Below, piece by piece: positions 1-7,289 of a stretch of 19,779 bases of DNA (its first letter is position 1; the number at the start of each line of letters is the position of its first letter). This DNA comes from CAYMLQ01 sp964390795 (GTDB lineage: Bacteria; Verrucomicrobiota; Kiritimatiellia; RFP12; UBA1067): positions 1 through 19,779 of the forward strand of contig CAYMLQ010000068.1 of assembly GCA_964390795.1 (NCBI GenBank), written 5' to 3'. The notes under the pieces are model-generated. The model was not told where the DNA came from, did not search any database, and worked only from the letters and a program-made list of their open reading frames with translations. Made by a program: the position numbers and the translations under genes.

Positions 1-484
1 TGGCGCAGGTTTCCCAGCCGCGCACCTTGCACTCCTTCTGCGGCTCGTTCGCCGTGGTCAGGCTCACGGAGAGCAGGCGGATCTGCGGATAGTCCGCCGC
101 CGCGATTTCGAGCTGCGCGTTGGTCACGCTGTTGACCGTCATGCCCATGTTCGACTGGCCCGAGCAGAGCCAGACTTCGCCGGAGAGGACGTTCTTGAGC
201 TCGATGGTGTTCTGCCCCTTAAACGTGATGGTGAACGGGCCGCCTGCCGCGGGCGTCTTGAGCTTCAGCCTCCAGGTGCCGTCGGCAGCCGCCGTGGCCG
301 CCGCAGTCGCGCCCCACGAACCGGTGACGGCAATCTTCTCGCCGGGCTGCGCCCAGCCCCAGAACGCCGCGGAGGTCTCGCGCTGCACGACCATGTTATC
401 GCTGAACAGCGACGCCAGCCGCACGTCGGCCCGAACGCCGCCCGCCATGATCACCGCAGCCACTAGCGCCAGTATTCTCTTCAT
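1..484 (-). CDS. Secreted sialate O-acetylesterase-type SGNH hydrolase, N-terminal part (runs off the left edge)
   Basis: About 161 codons are visible before the gene leaves the window; the stop lies outside. Residues 1-19 form a signal peptide (MKR start, hydrophobic core, VRA-D cleavage site), so the product should be periplasmic or exported. A beta-rich region follows, then the block GEVWLCSGQSNM (about 102-113), which carries the catalytic serine (S111) of the family formerly called DUF303. Known members remove O-acetyl groups from sialic acid, and relatives act on acetylated plant or algal polysaccharides; the substrate here cannot be told. The ATG at 484 is preceded by AAAGGA at good spacing. 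It reads away from the polysaccharide locus and is probably unrelated to it. The call rests on the N-terminal third only. Confidence 0.88.
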   Translation of the reverse strand, partial: MKRILALVAAVIMAGGVRADVRLASLFSDNMVVQRETSAAFWGWAQPGEKIAVTGSWGATAAATAAADGTWRLKLKTPAAGGPFTITFKGQNTIELKNVLSGEVWLCSGQSNMGMTVNSVTNAQLEIAAADYPQIRLLSVSLTTANEPQKECKVRGWETCA

Positions 485-931
485 AAAGCATCCTTTTTGT
501 TTTTCGCACACGCCGCTGTCACGCCGTAGACATCCGGCCCTCCGGGCGTTTTTTCTATCCGACCGGAAAACTTCCCCAGCATACGGCTTTAGACGCCCGC
601 AGTCAACGCCGGGAGACTAGCCATTTAAGGGGCTGCCCGGTAATCGGTTGTTCGTGGCGGTGTGCGCGTACCTGTGCGGGTGCGTGAGCTTCAACGAGAT
701 GGAGCTGTTCGCCGAGGAGAACCAGGCGTGGCCGAGGGCCGAGCTGGGGATGGCCGGCGTGCGATGGCGCTTGCACGTCGCCGATGGCTCTCGCGCTCGA
801 CACCCGCGGCCATCCTTGCTATTCTTCAAAGCAATCTCATGCGCTCCGCTTCCCGCCATACGCCGCTTCAGGAGGGTCTCCTTGAAGGCGGTTTGTAGCG
901 GATGAGCACGCAATCGCCTGAAAGGCGGAAA
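485..931. other. Gene-poor intergenic stretch
   Basis: No convincing intact gene lies between the esterase start and the DUF268 gene. Open frames here are short and overlap one another on both strands without a ribosome binding site. The only suggestive content is a possible transposase remnant around 621-750, listed separately. The sequence just upstream of the esterase (485-600) should hold its promoter, but no clear -35/-10 pair was found. Confidence 0.6.
621..750 (+). pseudogene. Possible decayed fragment of an ISAs1-type transposase N-terminal domain
   Basis: The frame starting after a TAG at 618 reads a hydrophobic, cysteine-containing helix followed by an acidic helix (FVAVCAYLCGCVSFNEMELF, then AEENQAW). 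This resembles the N-terminal DDE_Tnp_1-associated domain of ISAs1/H-repeat transposases, where a segment of the type L-ALLAVLAG precedes a helix ending in a conserved tryptophan. After about 750 the likeness stops and no catalytic DDE region follows. No ribosome binding site or terminal inverted repeat was seen. The match is by eye and weak; a chance open frame in GC-rich DNA is a real alternative. Confidence 0.3.
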
Positions 932-1732
932 ATGAAGTCATTCGATTTGCTTCTCAATGGGCTTGCGTTGTTTGGTTTGAGCCCGCGGGCCACGATCAGC
1001 AGTTGCAAGGGCTTGCCTTTTTATGTGCGTGATTATCTGAGCTTGCGAAGGCAGATGCGCCAAGGGAACTTCGAAAAGACCTTCCCGCTGGGCATGCCGT
1101 TTCCCTGCCTCTCTGACCGTTTCGCCGAATCGGGCGAAACGAAGGGAACATACTTCCACCAAGACCTGCTGGTGGCGCGACGCGTCTTTCGAAACAATCC
1201 GGTTCTGCATGTGGACGTCGGCTCGCGCATCGACGGGTTCGTCGCCCACGTTGCCTCGTTCCGCAAGGTCACCGTCCTCGACATCCGCGCCTTAACGAGC
1301 TCCATCCCCAACGTCGAGTTCGAGCAGGTCGATATGATGGGGAAACTGCCAGACCGCCTGGTCTCCTCAACCGATTCGCTCTCGTGCCTCCACGCGATGG
1401 AACATTTCGGCTTGGGCCGATACGGCGATCCGGTCCGTCATGACGGCTACCTGCTCGGAATAGAAAACCTATATCTGCTGCTGAAGAAAGGCGGGAAGCT
1501 CTACTTCTCCGTCCCGATCGGCTCACAGCGGGTGGAATTCAACGCGCACCGCGTGTTCTCGGTTCAGTACTTGATCGACCTGTTCTCTGGCAAATACCGC
1601 ATCGACGCGTTTTCATTCATCGACGATCAGAGCGCGTTTTTTGAGAATGTCCCGCTTGATCCCGCGCGGGTCAAAACGAATTTCGGTTGCAGCCGCGGAT
1701 GCGGCATTTTTGAACTCACGAAGCTGTCATGA
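932..1732 (+). CDS. DUF268 family protein, predicted SAM-dependent methyltransferase-like
   Basis: The 266-residue product matches DUF268, a Rossmann-type methyltransferase-like family frequent in polysaccharide loci. Recognisable blocks are HVDVGSRIDGFVAH (the glycine-rich first-strand region), VTVLDIR, SLSCLHAMEHFGLGRYGDP and LYFSVPIGSQRVEFNAHR, all in the family's usual order. Length is typical and there is no signal peptide or membrane segment. The ATG at 932 is preferred over the one at 902: it follows AAAGGCGG closely, whereas 902 has no ribosome binding site. The gene is the only rightward one at this end of the locus and converges on the FkbM-type gene; its TGA and the opposing TGA sit back to back in TCATGA. 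The acceptor is unknown; methylation of a surface glycan is inferred from context. Confidence 0.85.
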   Translation: MKSFDLLLNGLALFGLSPRATISSCKGLPFYVRDYLSLRRQMRQGNFEKTFPLGMPFPCLSDRFAESGETKGTYFHQDLLVARRVFRNNPVLHVDVGSRIDGFVAHVASFRKVTVLDIRALTSSIPNVEFEQVDMMGKLPDRLVSSTDSLSCLHAMEHFGLGRYGDPVRHDGYLLGIENLYLLLKKGGKLYFSVPIGSQRVEFNAHRVFSVQYLIDLFSGKYRIDAFSFIDDQSAFFENVPLDPARVKTNFGCSRGCGIFELTKLS

Positions 1733-2626
1733 GCGAGCGCCGATACGCTTAACCCGCGTCCGGATTTCCTTAAACAACCGGCCTGGGTCTTCCTTCAGAA
1801 GCCATACGCCGAACAGGATCTTATCCAAGAGAGAATAGTTGCCGGGATACCTGCGCAAATATTTGGGGATATACTGAAACTTCTCCTGCCTTATCGGTGT
1901 CTCGTGAAAAGGAAGCCGACAGGCACCATGCAGGAATATTTTCCCGTCCAACCCCGAGAACAGATAAGTGATCACACCCAAGTCGGTTCGAAGCACGTCA
2001 GGATCATTACACGCAATGTCGAAAAGCGGATAAAACTCTTTTCTGACAAAGAAGGCGTTAAACTGCAAGGCGCAGACTAACTCGTACCCCTTCTCCTTGC
2101 CCAGTTTGACGAGTGAAAGCAGGCTAGCCCCTTGGTTAACAGACGGATCGGCAGGCTGCACAAACTCAATATGCGTAGGAATCGTCGGGTTATATTCGAT
2201 GACGACCACTTTGGGTCTGTATTGCGAAAAGGCGTTCCATACATGGTAATCGTTTCCATCGATGTCAATTGACAGGAAATCAAAATCCTTCGGAATCGGC
2301 GTACCCTGCAAGATCACGTCCAGATTGTCGCTCGGCGTAACACCGACAAACCGGTGCAGCGGATACACATTCTTCCTGCTGGCAAAGTTACTTTGAAGCT
2401 TCAGGAAACGATCCCGCGCCGCCTCAATCAGCACAGCGGAATAATTCTTACTTTCGATGAGGTTACGGGAGTTAGTGTAAAAAAGGCCATCCCACGCACC
2501 GAACTCCACGCACCACTTGTCTGTCTGAGGAAGAAGCTCAAGGATGGCTTCGACGATCCCGTCTTCTCCGGTCTGAGAATAGACATTCCGTTGATGCTCC
2601 TGTAACCATGTGGACACTCGACTCAT
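1727..2626 (-). CDS. FkbM-type SAM-dependent methyltransferase
   Basis: The product has 299 residues. The N-terminal block YSQTGEDGI followed by CVEFGAWDGLFYTNSRNL is the S-adenosylmethionine-binding signature of FkbM-like methyltransferases found in O-antigen and capsule loci. DFLSIDIDGNDYHVW (about 136-150) is the next conserved strand, with the acidic residues typical of the fold. The C-terminal 100 residues are basic and aromatic with no membrane segment. AAAGGAG lies 7 bases before the ATG at 2626; a GTG one codon earlier is also possible. It is the last gene of the leftward unit. A TGATG overlap joins it to a small upstream open frame. O-methylation of a sugar in the exported glycan is the likely role. 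Base composition looks more AT-rich than that of the tgt-yajC-secDF genes. Confidence 0.85.
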   Translation of the reverse strand: MSRVSTWLQEHQRNVYSQTGEDGIVEAILELLPQTDKWCVEFGAWDGLFYTNSRNLIESKNYSAVLIEAARDRFLKLQSNFASRKNVYPLHRFVGVTPSDNLDVILQGTPIPKDFDFLSIDIDGNDYHVWNAFSQYRPKVVVIEYNPTIPTHIEFVQPADPSVNQGASLLSLVKLGKEKGYELVCALQFNAFFVRKEFYPLFDIACNDPDVLRTDLGVITYLFSGLDGKIFLHGACRLPFHETPIRQEKFQYIPKYLRRYPGNYSLLDKILFGVWLLKEDPGRLFKEIRTRVKRIGARS

Positions 2627-2724
2627 CACTTCGCTCCTTTTCCGTGCAGCCCCAATTTCCTGGCGACGTCATGCTGATGGACAAAAAATGGAATCAGACT
2701 CAATTTGCTGGAAAACATTCTCAT
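2626..2724 (-). CDS. Possible 32-residue small ORF or gene remnant, coupled to the FkbM-type gene
   Basis: An ATG at 2724 opens a 32-codon frame ending in a TGA that overlaps the ATG of the FkbM-type gene (TGATG). The peptide is hydrophobic in the middle (SLIPFFV) and basic at the end (ARKLGLHGKGAK). It has no clear ribosome binding site, and its frame is closed by a TGA 15 bases upstream. It could be a leader peptide coupling translation into the methyltransferase, or the tail of a lost gene. I do not recognise it. Confidence 0.3.
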   Translation of the reverse strand: MRMFSSKLSLIPFFVHQHDVARKLGLHGKGAK

Positions 2725-2767
2725 ACTGTGGGGGCTGAGTCAAGACCCAACCAAGCCCTATTTAACT

Positions 2768-2781
2768 CGGACTTCTGACTT
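2768..2781. repeat. Two degenerate heptamer units (C[GT]GACTT)
   Basis: CGGACTT and CTGACTT lie in tandem in the 130-base spacer between the GT11 stop and the small ORF. They match the CCGACTT unit at the end of the heptamer array inside the YfhO-like gene. With only two copies the relationship is tentative. Confidence 0.4.
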
Positions 2782-2857
2782 CAGGGTGCGATGCAACGAA
2801 GTAAAATCGTACCCTTAACCACGGCAAGTCAACCCAGACAACAGCCGGTGCTATGCC

Positions 2858-3757
2858 TCAAAATGATGGCACCGTTCTCCATCCCGTTTTTAACAGACAC
2901 GAGGCTGTGGTAACATTGGGAAACCAATTTTCAGGCGCGACGGTGACGCCATTCGCATCGCGCCCGAGATAAGCCCCCCACCAAGAGAAGGAACTGTTGG
3001 CGATGATGTGATGCTTGCACGCAGCCATCAGCCTGATATCTTCCCATGGCTCAGCTTCATTCCCTTCGATAAAAAGCGTCTCGCCTTGGCACCCAAGATG
3101 CTCGCGGCACCACGCAATGTCATCCGAGAACACCACCCATAGCGGTGTCGGTTCGTTTGCCCGGATCAAAGCCGACGCCTGGCGGTAATAGTCAAGCCCC
3201 AGCACGGAACATCCAGGCGTCATCAGATAGTCGCTCCGGCGGATATGAACGGAGACCGATGCCCCCTGTTCAATGCACGCGAGCCACCGAAGGTTCCTTT
3301 CACGCGGCGGATCTGAGAACTGGAACTCCCGCCGCAACGTCGCTTCATCTGGCAGGTACTCAAGGTGCTGGCAGTTTCCATCCACATAAAGAAGCCTCTT
3401 CGACGCGCCGGTCTCTGGGTCTCCAAACGCGCGTTCGAATATCCAAGGCGATTTCTCCTCAAGCCTCAGCACATTCATCGCGCGCAATAGAAAAGGAAAC
3501 AGCCGCGCGCTGACCCGCTTATAAACGATATACGCCAGCAGATACAGCCCGCTGTTCAGCATTCCCCAGTGCGGCGTCCGGGATGGGCCGGCGAACCGCT
3601 TCATCTGATATTTCCGACCGTGAAAGATCAGGAAATCGGTCAGGTCGAAAAAGAGTCCCCGTCCGGTCCTTTCAGCAAGCGCGAAAGCGGCTGCATACCG
3701 GAACATCTGATTCCCCAGCCCTCCGGAAATACGGACAACCACTTTGTTCTTTTTCAT
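2858..3757 (-). CDS. GT11 family glycosyltransferase (alpha-1,2-fucosyltransferase type)
   Basis: The 299-residue protein carries the GT11 landmarks in order: GGLGNQMFRYAAAFALA at the N-terminus (donor-side loop), VHIRRSDY (about 170-177, the HxRRxDY motif for the GDP-fucose phosphates), and IIANSSFSWWGAYL (about 251-264). Length is normal for bacterial GT11. Characterised relatives move L-fucose from GDP-fucose to the O-2 of galactose or similar residues; the exact acceptor here is unknown. It is expected at the cytoplasmic face of the inner membrane, acting on a lipid-linked oligosaccharide. The ATG at 3757 overlaps the TGA of the preceding GT2 gene (TGATG), implying coupled translation; a GTG directly before it is an alternative start. 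Confidence 0.92.
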   Translation of the reverse strand: MKKNKVVVRISGGLGNQMFRYAAAFALAERTGRGLFFDLTDFLIFHGRKYQMKRFAGPSRTPHWGMLNSGLYLLAYIVYKRVSARLFPFLLRAMNVLRLEEKSPWIFERAFGDPETGASKRLLYVDGNCQHLEYLPDEATLRREFQFSDPPRERNLRWLACIEQGASVSVHIRRSDYLMTPGCSVLGLDYYRQASALIRANEPTPLWVVFSDDIAWCREHLGCQGETLFIEGNEAEPWEDIRLMAACKHHIIANSSFSWWGAYLGRDANGVTVAPENWFPNVTTASCLLKTGWRTVPSF

Positions 3758-4581
3758 CACGTTCTTCCGAATCCGGGTAGAATTTTATGAAGGTAGCAGG
3801 CTAAAATCTCGACCGGCAGGTTGAGCGCAAGACGGCAAGCGGAAGGCCTTAACTTCGGGACACCGAACCAGCCAGCCAACCGCCAGAGATAACCGGCCTG
3901 CTTGACGCAGAGCGCCGTAGGCCACTGGTCGAACTGTGCCCGCTGCGGGCGTGTTCGAAAAACACCCTTCTGCACCGCCACGCGCCCGCCGGGCCTGAGC
4001 CCGATTAACAGCCCGTACATGTGCGCATAGCTCGTACTCAGCATAGACGTTGCCCTCTTCAAGTCAAAAATCTCTTTGCGGAAGATATTCGACGTAATGA
4101 GCGTATGCGTCAGCGCGAATGCCTCATCTCTTTTCATCTCCTCGCGGACGCAGGCTCCGTAGTCGTGATAGAGCACCGCTTCGTTGCCTTCCGCATGTTG
4201 AGCGCCGTCGCGCAGAATGACTAAGGCGGGATGCTCAGCGGACAGCAACTCGAGGATGCGGCCAATACCGCCAGGCACAATCAACTCGTCGTCGCCGAAG
4301 AGCCAGACATAGGTTCCGGCGGCGCGTTCGACACAGACCAGAAAGTTGCGGTCTGCGCCGATGTTGCATGCGTTTCGAAAGACGTTGAGACTGCGGCACG
4401 ACACCTCCCGCAGATACGCATCCGTCCCGTCCGTTGCGGCATTGTCTGAGATCAGGAGTTCCACCCGCACAGCGCCCCGGTTCGCCGCTTCCACCTCAGC
4501 AATCAACAACGGTAGAAGCTCGCGCAGATAGCTCAGGCGGTTGTACGTGGGAATGCAAATTGAAAGTAAAGGGGTATCCAT
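3757..4581 (-). CDS. GT2 family glycosyltransferase
   Basis: A 274-residue GT-A-fold enzyme. LLSICIPTYNRLSYL (about 5-19) is the usual GT2 N-terminal strand and loop, LLISDNAATDGT (42-53) the nucleotide-binding acidic segment, NIGADRNF (73-80) the next conserved turn, and WLFGDDE (93-99) the DXD-type metal site. The C-terminus is amphipathic or hydrophobic (VEILACYLHKILP), suggesting membrane association. The ATG at 4581 is chosen because it has GGAG at proper spacing, lies 11 bases after the upstream stop, and begins exactly at the family's N-terminus; longer GTG starts would overlap the upstream gene. Donor sugar and acceptor cannot be read from the sequence. Confidence 0.9.
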   Translation of the reverse strand: MDTPLLSICIPTYNRLSYLRELLPLLIAEVEAANRGAVRVELLISDNAATDGTDAYLREVSCRSLNVFRNACNIGADRNFLVCVERAAGTYVWLFGDDELIVPGGIGRILELLSAEHPALVILRDGAQHAEGNEAVLYHDYGACVREEMKRDEAFALTHTLITSNIFRKEIFDLKRATSMLSTSYAHMYGLLIGLRPGGRVAVQKGVFRTRPQRAQFDQWPTALCVKQAGYLWRLAGWFGVPKLRPSACRLALNLPVEILACYLHKILPGFGRT

Positions 4582-4592
4582 ACGCGCTCCGC

Positions 4593-5624
4593 TTAAAGGG
4601 TCGGTTCTTCCAATAACACGTTGAAATAGTCGTTGAATAGACCTGCGATCTCCTGCCAAGTATGAACAGAAATGTCTTTTTCGGCATTTTCGGCAAGGGC
4701 ACACCGCAAAGCAGGATCGTTATAGAGCCGCAGGATCGCTGCGGGATAATCGCATGTCAACAGGGCATTACGACCGTTCTTGAACAACAGATTAGCCCGG
4801 TCGTCGTAACCGAGAATCGGCTTCCCCCAGCGCAGATATTCATGGAATTTGGCGTTGCAGTCCTGATTGGCGGTGCAAACGAGCACGTCCGCCTGACTCA
4901 TCACGCAGAGCTGGTCGTTCTTCGAAACAAATCCGAGAAAAATGCAGTTGTCGGAAGCATATTCGTCAAGGTACGCGTAGTGTTGCCCCGTGAGATACAG
5001 CTTGATCTCTATCGGCACATGCCGCATGGCCTCGCAGATTTCGGCGGTCCGTTTCCATTTGGCCTGGTCCCCGGTATAGACGAGCTTCATGTCCCCTGCC
5101 AATTTGATCGTGCAGTCCGCCGGATCAAAACGGGGGATATCGGCGCCGTTTGGAATATAGCGGCACTCGACTCCCCACGGGCGTGCGCGTTGCTGGTTGA
5201 AATAGCTCAACGTCACAACCGCGTCCGAATTCTTAACGATCCGTTTTTCCATCCAGTCCATGAACAGACCGGGTATTTTGCCAAACACGTCGGCCCAGAT
5301 TTCACCGTAGACGTCATCCCAGCCGTGAACGACTTTGAACGCTTTATGCCGGCACATCCATTTACGGCAGAAAAGCGGGTGCAGCGCGACGATGCTTCCA
5401 TAGGTGTAAACGACGTCGGGCTTAAACGTGTCGATGAGGCGTGCGAGTCTGAGCGGGTTGGAAGAAATCGAAAGCGGCACATAACCCGTCGTCCAGCCCA
5501 GGCGCTCAAGATTATAGCGAATCGCACCCAGGCTATACGGGGCTTTCTTGAAATGCGCTTCGGCGTCCGTCGTTTCATCGACCTTGCCGGAACGATCACT
5601 GGTAACAATGAGCAGTCGTTTCAT
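4593..5624 (-). CDS. GT4-like (GT-B fold) glycosyltransferase
   Basis: The 343-residue product has a two-domain GT-B layout. The N-terminal half holds KPDVVYTYGS and a VVHGWDD segment; the linker has YIPNGADIPRF, the common start of the C-terminal domain. MKLVYTGDQAKWKR opens the nucleotide-binding domain, and KFHEYLRWGKPILGYD (about 260-275) is the EYL-x-x-GKP donor-binding motif of GT4. The first ATG fitting the fold is at 5624 (MKRLLIVTSD); no good ribosome binding site precedes it, and TTG/GTG starts up to five codons earlier remain possible. It sits 32 bases after the SDR gene and 11 bases before the GT2 gene. Sugar specificity is unknown. Confidence 0.85.
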   Translation of the reverse strand: MKRLLIVTSDRSGKVDETTDAEAHFKKAPYSLGAIRYNLERLGWTTGYVPLSISSNPLRLARLIDTFKPDVVYTYGSIVALHPLFCRKWMCRHKAFKVVHGWDDVYGEIWADVFGKIPGLFMDWMEKRIVKNSDAVVTLSYFNQQRARPWGVECRYIPNGADIPRFDPADCTIKLAGDMKLVYTGDQAKWKRTAEICEAMRHVPIEIKLYLTGQHYAYLDEYASDNCIFLGFVSKNDQLCVMSQADVLVCTANQDCNAKFHEYLRWGKPILGYDDRANLLFKNGRNALLTCDYPAAILRLYNDPALRCALAENAEKDISVHTWQEIAGLFNDYFNVLLEEPTL

Positions 5625-5656
5625 AGCTAACACATTCAAATCACACGTTCAGCATC

Positions 5657-6694
5657 TCAATGCGCTGCGGAATCAAACTGATGAAACTCCAGCGTCCGAC
5701 GAAGCGCGACCTCCAGAGGAATCGACACCTGGAGCCCCAGCGAACGCTCAGCCAGACGTGTATCCGGCACATATCGCGGAGCTGGAACGCGCTCATCAGG
5801 AAGGCCTTTGATGACAACATCCGGATGCGTTGGAGAGAGGCTTGAAACGAGATGGGCCAGTTGGGCAATCGATACGGCCGCTGGTGATCCAACATTATAC
5901 GCTTGGCCTGTCTTGCCAGACAACAGAATCGTCCACAACCACACCGCAAGGTCGGCAGCATGCAAATAGGATCGCAGAGGGCGTCCGTCACCTTGCAAAG
6001 TGATCGGACACCCCGACAGGGCATCGCGAATAAAATTTCCGACAGCGAAGTGAGCATCCAAGGGCAGATAAGGGCCAACAAAAGCGAATGGCCTAACGAT
6101 GACACACTCAAAATGATCCCCAACGGCCTCCAAACAGAGTTGTTCCGAAGCCTTCTTCCCTTTGCCGTAAGCCGTCTCTGGCAGGCCTGCGTACGTTTCT
6201 GGAATGTGGCTCAGCGAAGGCGGCTGAGGGCCGTAAACAGCCCCTGAACTAATGAAGAGCAGTCGCTTGGCATCACACCGTCTCGTGAACTCCAAGATGT
6301 GCCGAGTCCCCTCCGTGATGACAGAAAACATTTCACAAGGGTCGTTCCGCTCCAATTTGACGCTGGCTGCGGTCGCACCATGGATCACGAAATCAAAGGT
6401 CCGACCGACAGGCTGCTCGAACGACCTCACATCTCCTGCAAAAAAGTCCAGTCCCGGCCTCCCTGAGAATTCAGGACAGTCAGCGAGAAACCGCCTGGGA
6501 TCACGCGAGAGAACCGTCAGCGAGACCTCCACATCAAAAAGCTGGCGCATCCGAAGGAAACTGTGCAAAAGCCATTTTCCAAAGAAACCCGTTCCGCCTG
6601 TCAGAAAAATACGGTGCCCTTCCAATGCCATGCAGAGCGGACGCAAGGCGTTGGCGACACGTTCGACATCCTCGGACAGAATCTTTCTTTGCAT
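5657..6694 (-). CDS. NAD(P)-dependent sugar epimerase/dehydratase (extended SDR)
   Basis: A 345-residue extended short-chain dehydrogenase. TGGTGFFG (32-39) is the Rossmann NAD(P)-binding loop; FISSGAVYG (147-155) carries the catalytic serine region, and YGKGK (176-180) is the YxxxK pair. VRPFAFVGPYLPLDAHF and the GDGRPLRSYLHAADLA segment are typical of nucleotide-sugar 4-epimerases, 4,6-dehydratases and related reductases. The exact reaction cannot be assigned. It follows the cytidylyltransferase remnant by 48 bases, an arrangement typical of CDP-deoxyhexose pathways, so a CDP- or dTDP-sugar substrate is plausible. No strong ribosome binding site is seen before the ATG at 6694. An N-terminal extension of about 25 residues before the Rossmann loop is slightly longer than usual. 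Confidence 0.88.
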   Translation of the reverse strand: MQRKILSEDVERVANALRPLCMALEGHRIFLTGGTGFFGKWLLHSFLRMRQLFDVEVSLTVLSRDPRRFLADCPEFSGRPGLDFFAGDVRSFEQPVGRTFDFVIHGATAASVKLERNDPCEMFSVITEGTRHILEFTRRCDAKRLLFISSGAVYGPQPPSLSHIPETYAGLPETAYGKGKKASEQLCLEAVGDHFECVIVRPFAFVGPYLPLDAHFAVGNFIRDALSGCPITLQGDGRPLRSYLHAADLAVWLWTILLSGKTGQAYNVGSPAAVSIAQLAHLVSSLSPTHPDVVIKGLPDERVPAPRYVPDTRLAERSLGLQVSIPLEVALRRTLEFHQFDSAAH

Positions 6695-6742
6695 TGCGAA
6701 GGGGTTTCCGCATCTTATCGGAAGTGTAGCCTGAACCGATGG

Positions 6743-7099
6743 TCAAACGGTGTGCTCAGCAATCATGTTCTGCCGGAGTCCGGCTTCAGGCAAATAGGGA
6801 AACATGTCCTCAATTTTCCTAGAGAAAAGCCTGCCGTCTGGTCGTTTTTCAGAAGAGGCCCGCGGGATCAGCAGTTGCCATTCCGGCGTCATCACATCGC
6901 ACACGACCGGACCGTCATACGCAAGAACCTTGTTGCCAAGACAGAGTATGAAGCGTCTGCCCCCGAACGCAGCATAGCTGCGCATGATATGCCACACGAT
7001 CGGCTGCTCGCCGATCGGCACCTTGGGCTTCGGCAGCAGTTCGGTCACGTCTCGCAGACGCGCCCCCTTACCGCCGCTCAGAATCATCGGGGGCTGCAT
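6743..7099 (-). pseudogene. Truncated sugar-phosphate nucleotidyltransferase (glucose-1-phosphate cytidylyltransferase-like)
   Basis: Only about 118 residues, against roughly 255 for intact RfbF-type enzymes. The start is clear: MILSGGKGARL, then LLPKPKVPIGEQPIVWHIM, the GGxGxRL and PKP nucleotide-binding blocks, with WHIM typical of the cytidylyltransferase branch. After ILCLGNKV the sequence becomes divergent; a WQLL...GRLFSRKIEDMFPYL stretch may be a degraded copy of the middle of the enzyme. The C-terminal half, holding most sugar-binding residues, is missing, and only 48 bases separate the stop from the SDR gene, so it cannot be hidden by a simple frameshift. The ATG at 7099 matches the family start, but no ribosome binding site is visible. 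It most likely no longer makes CDP-glucose. Confidence 0.65.
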
Positions 7100-7191
7100 T
7101 TCACTGGGCACGGAAGCTTGAAACATCAAGGCCATAAAGTGGTGCCAGCTTACCAAAAGAGTAAGGCGTTCGCCTAGTCGAAAGCAGCATT

Positions 7192-7208
7192 TCGTAATCG
7201 TAATCGTA
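7192..7208. repeat. Short tandem repeat of TCGTAA
   Basis: Nearly three copies of the hexamer TCGTAA lie in the 190-base spacer between the GT2 gene and the cytidylyltransferase remnant. The spacer is otherwise without a recognisable gene and looks like debris from rearrangement. Confidence 0.7.
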
Positions 7209-7289
7209 GGGAGCGGATGCGAATGAACGGAAATACCAAAATTAGAATTGCTGATTCAAAAGATACTCCGCCTCCGGATAAAGAAGTGC

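Noticed and set aside
537..554. GCCC-TCC-GGGC followed by six T, resembling a rightward terminator
   Set aside because: The stem is only 4 bp and no rightward gene precedes it in the window.
4662..5630. A 322-codon open frame on the plus strand
   Set aside because: It lies wholly opposite the GT4-like gene, whose motifs are clear; the plus-strand product has no recognisable domain and is a mirror frame.
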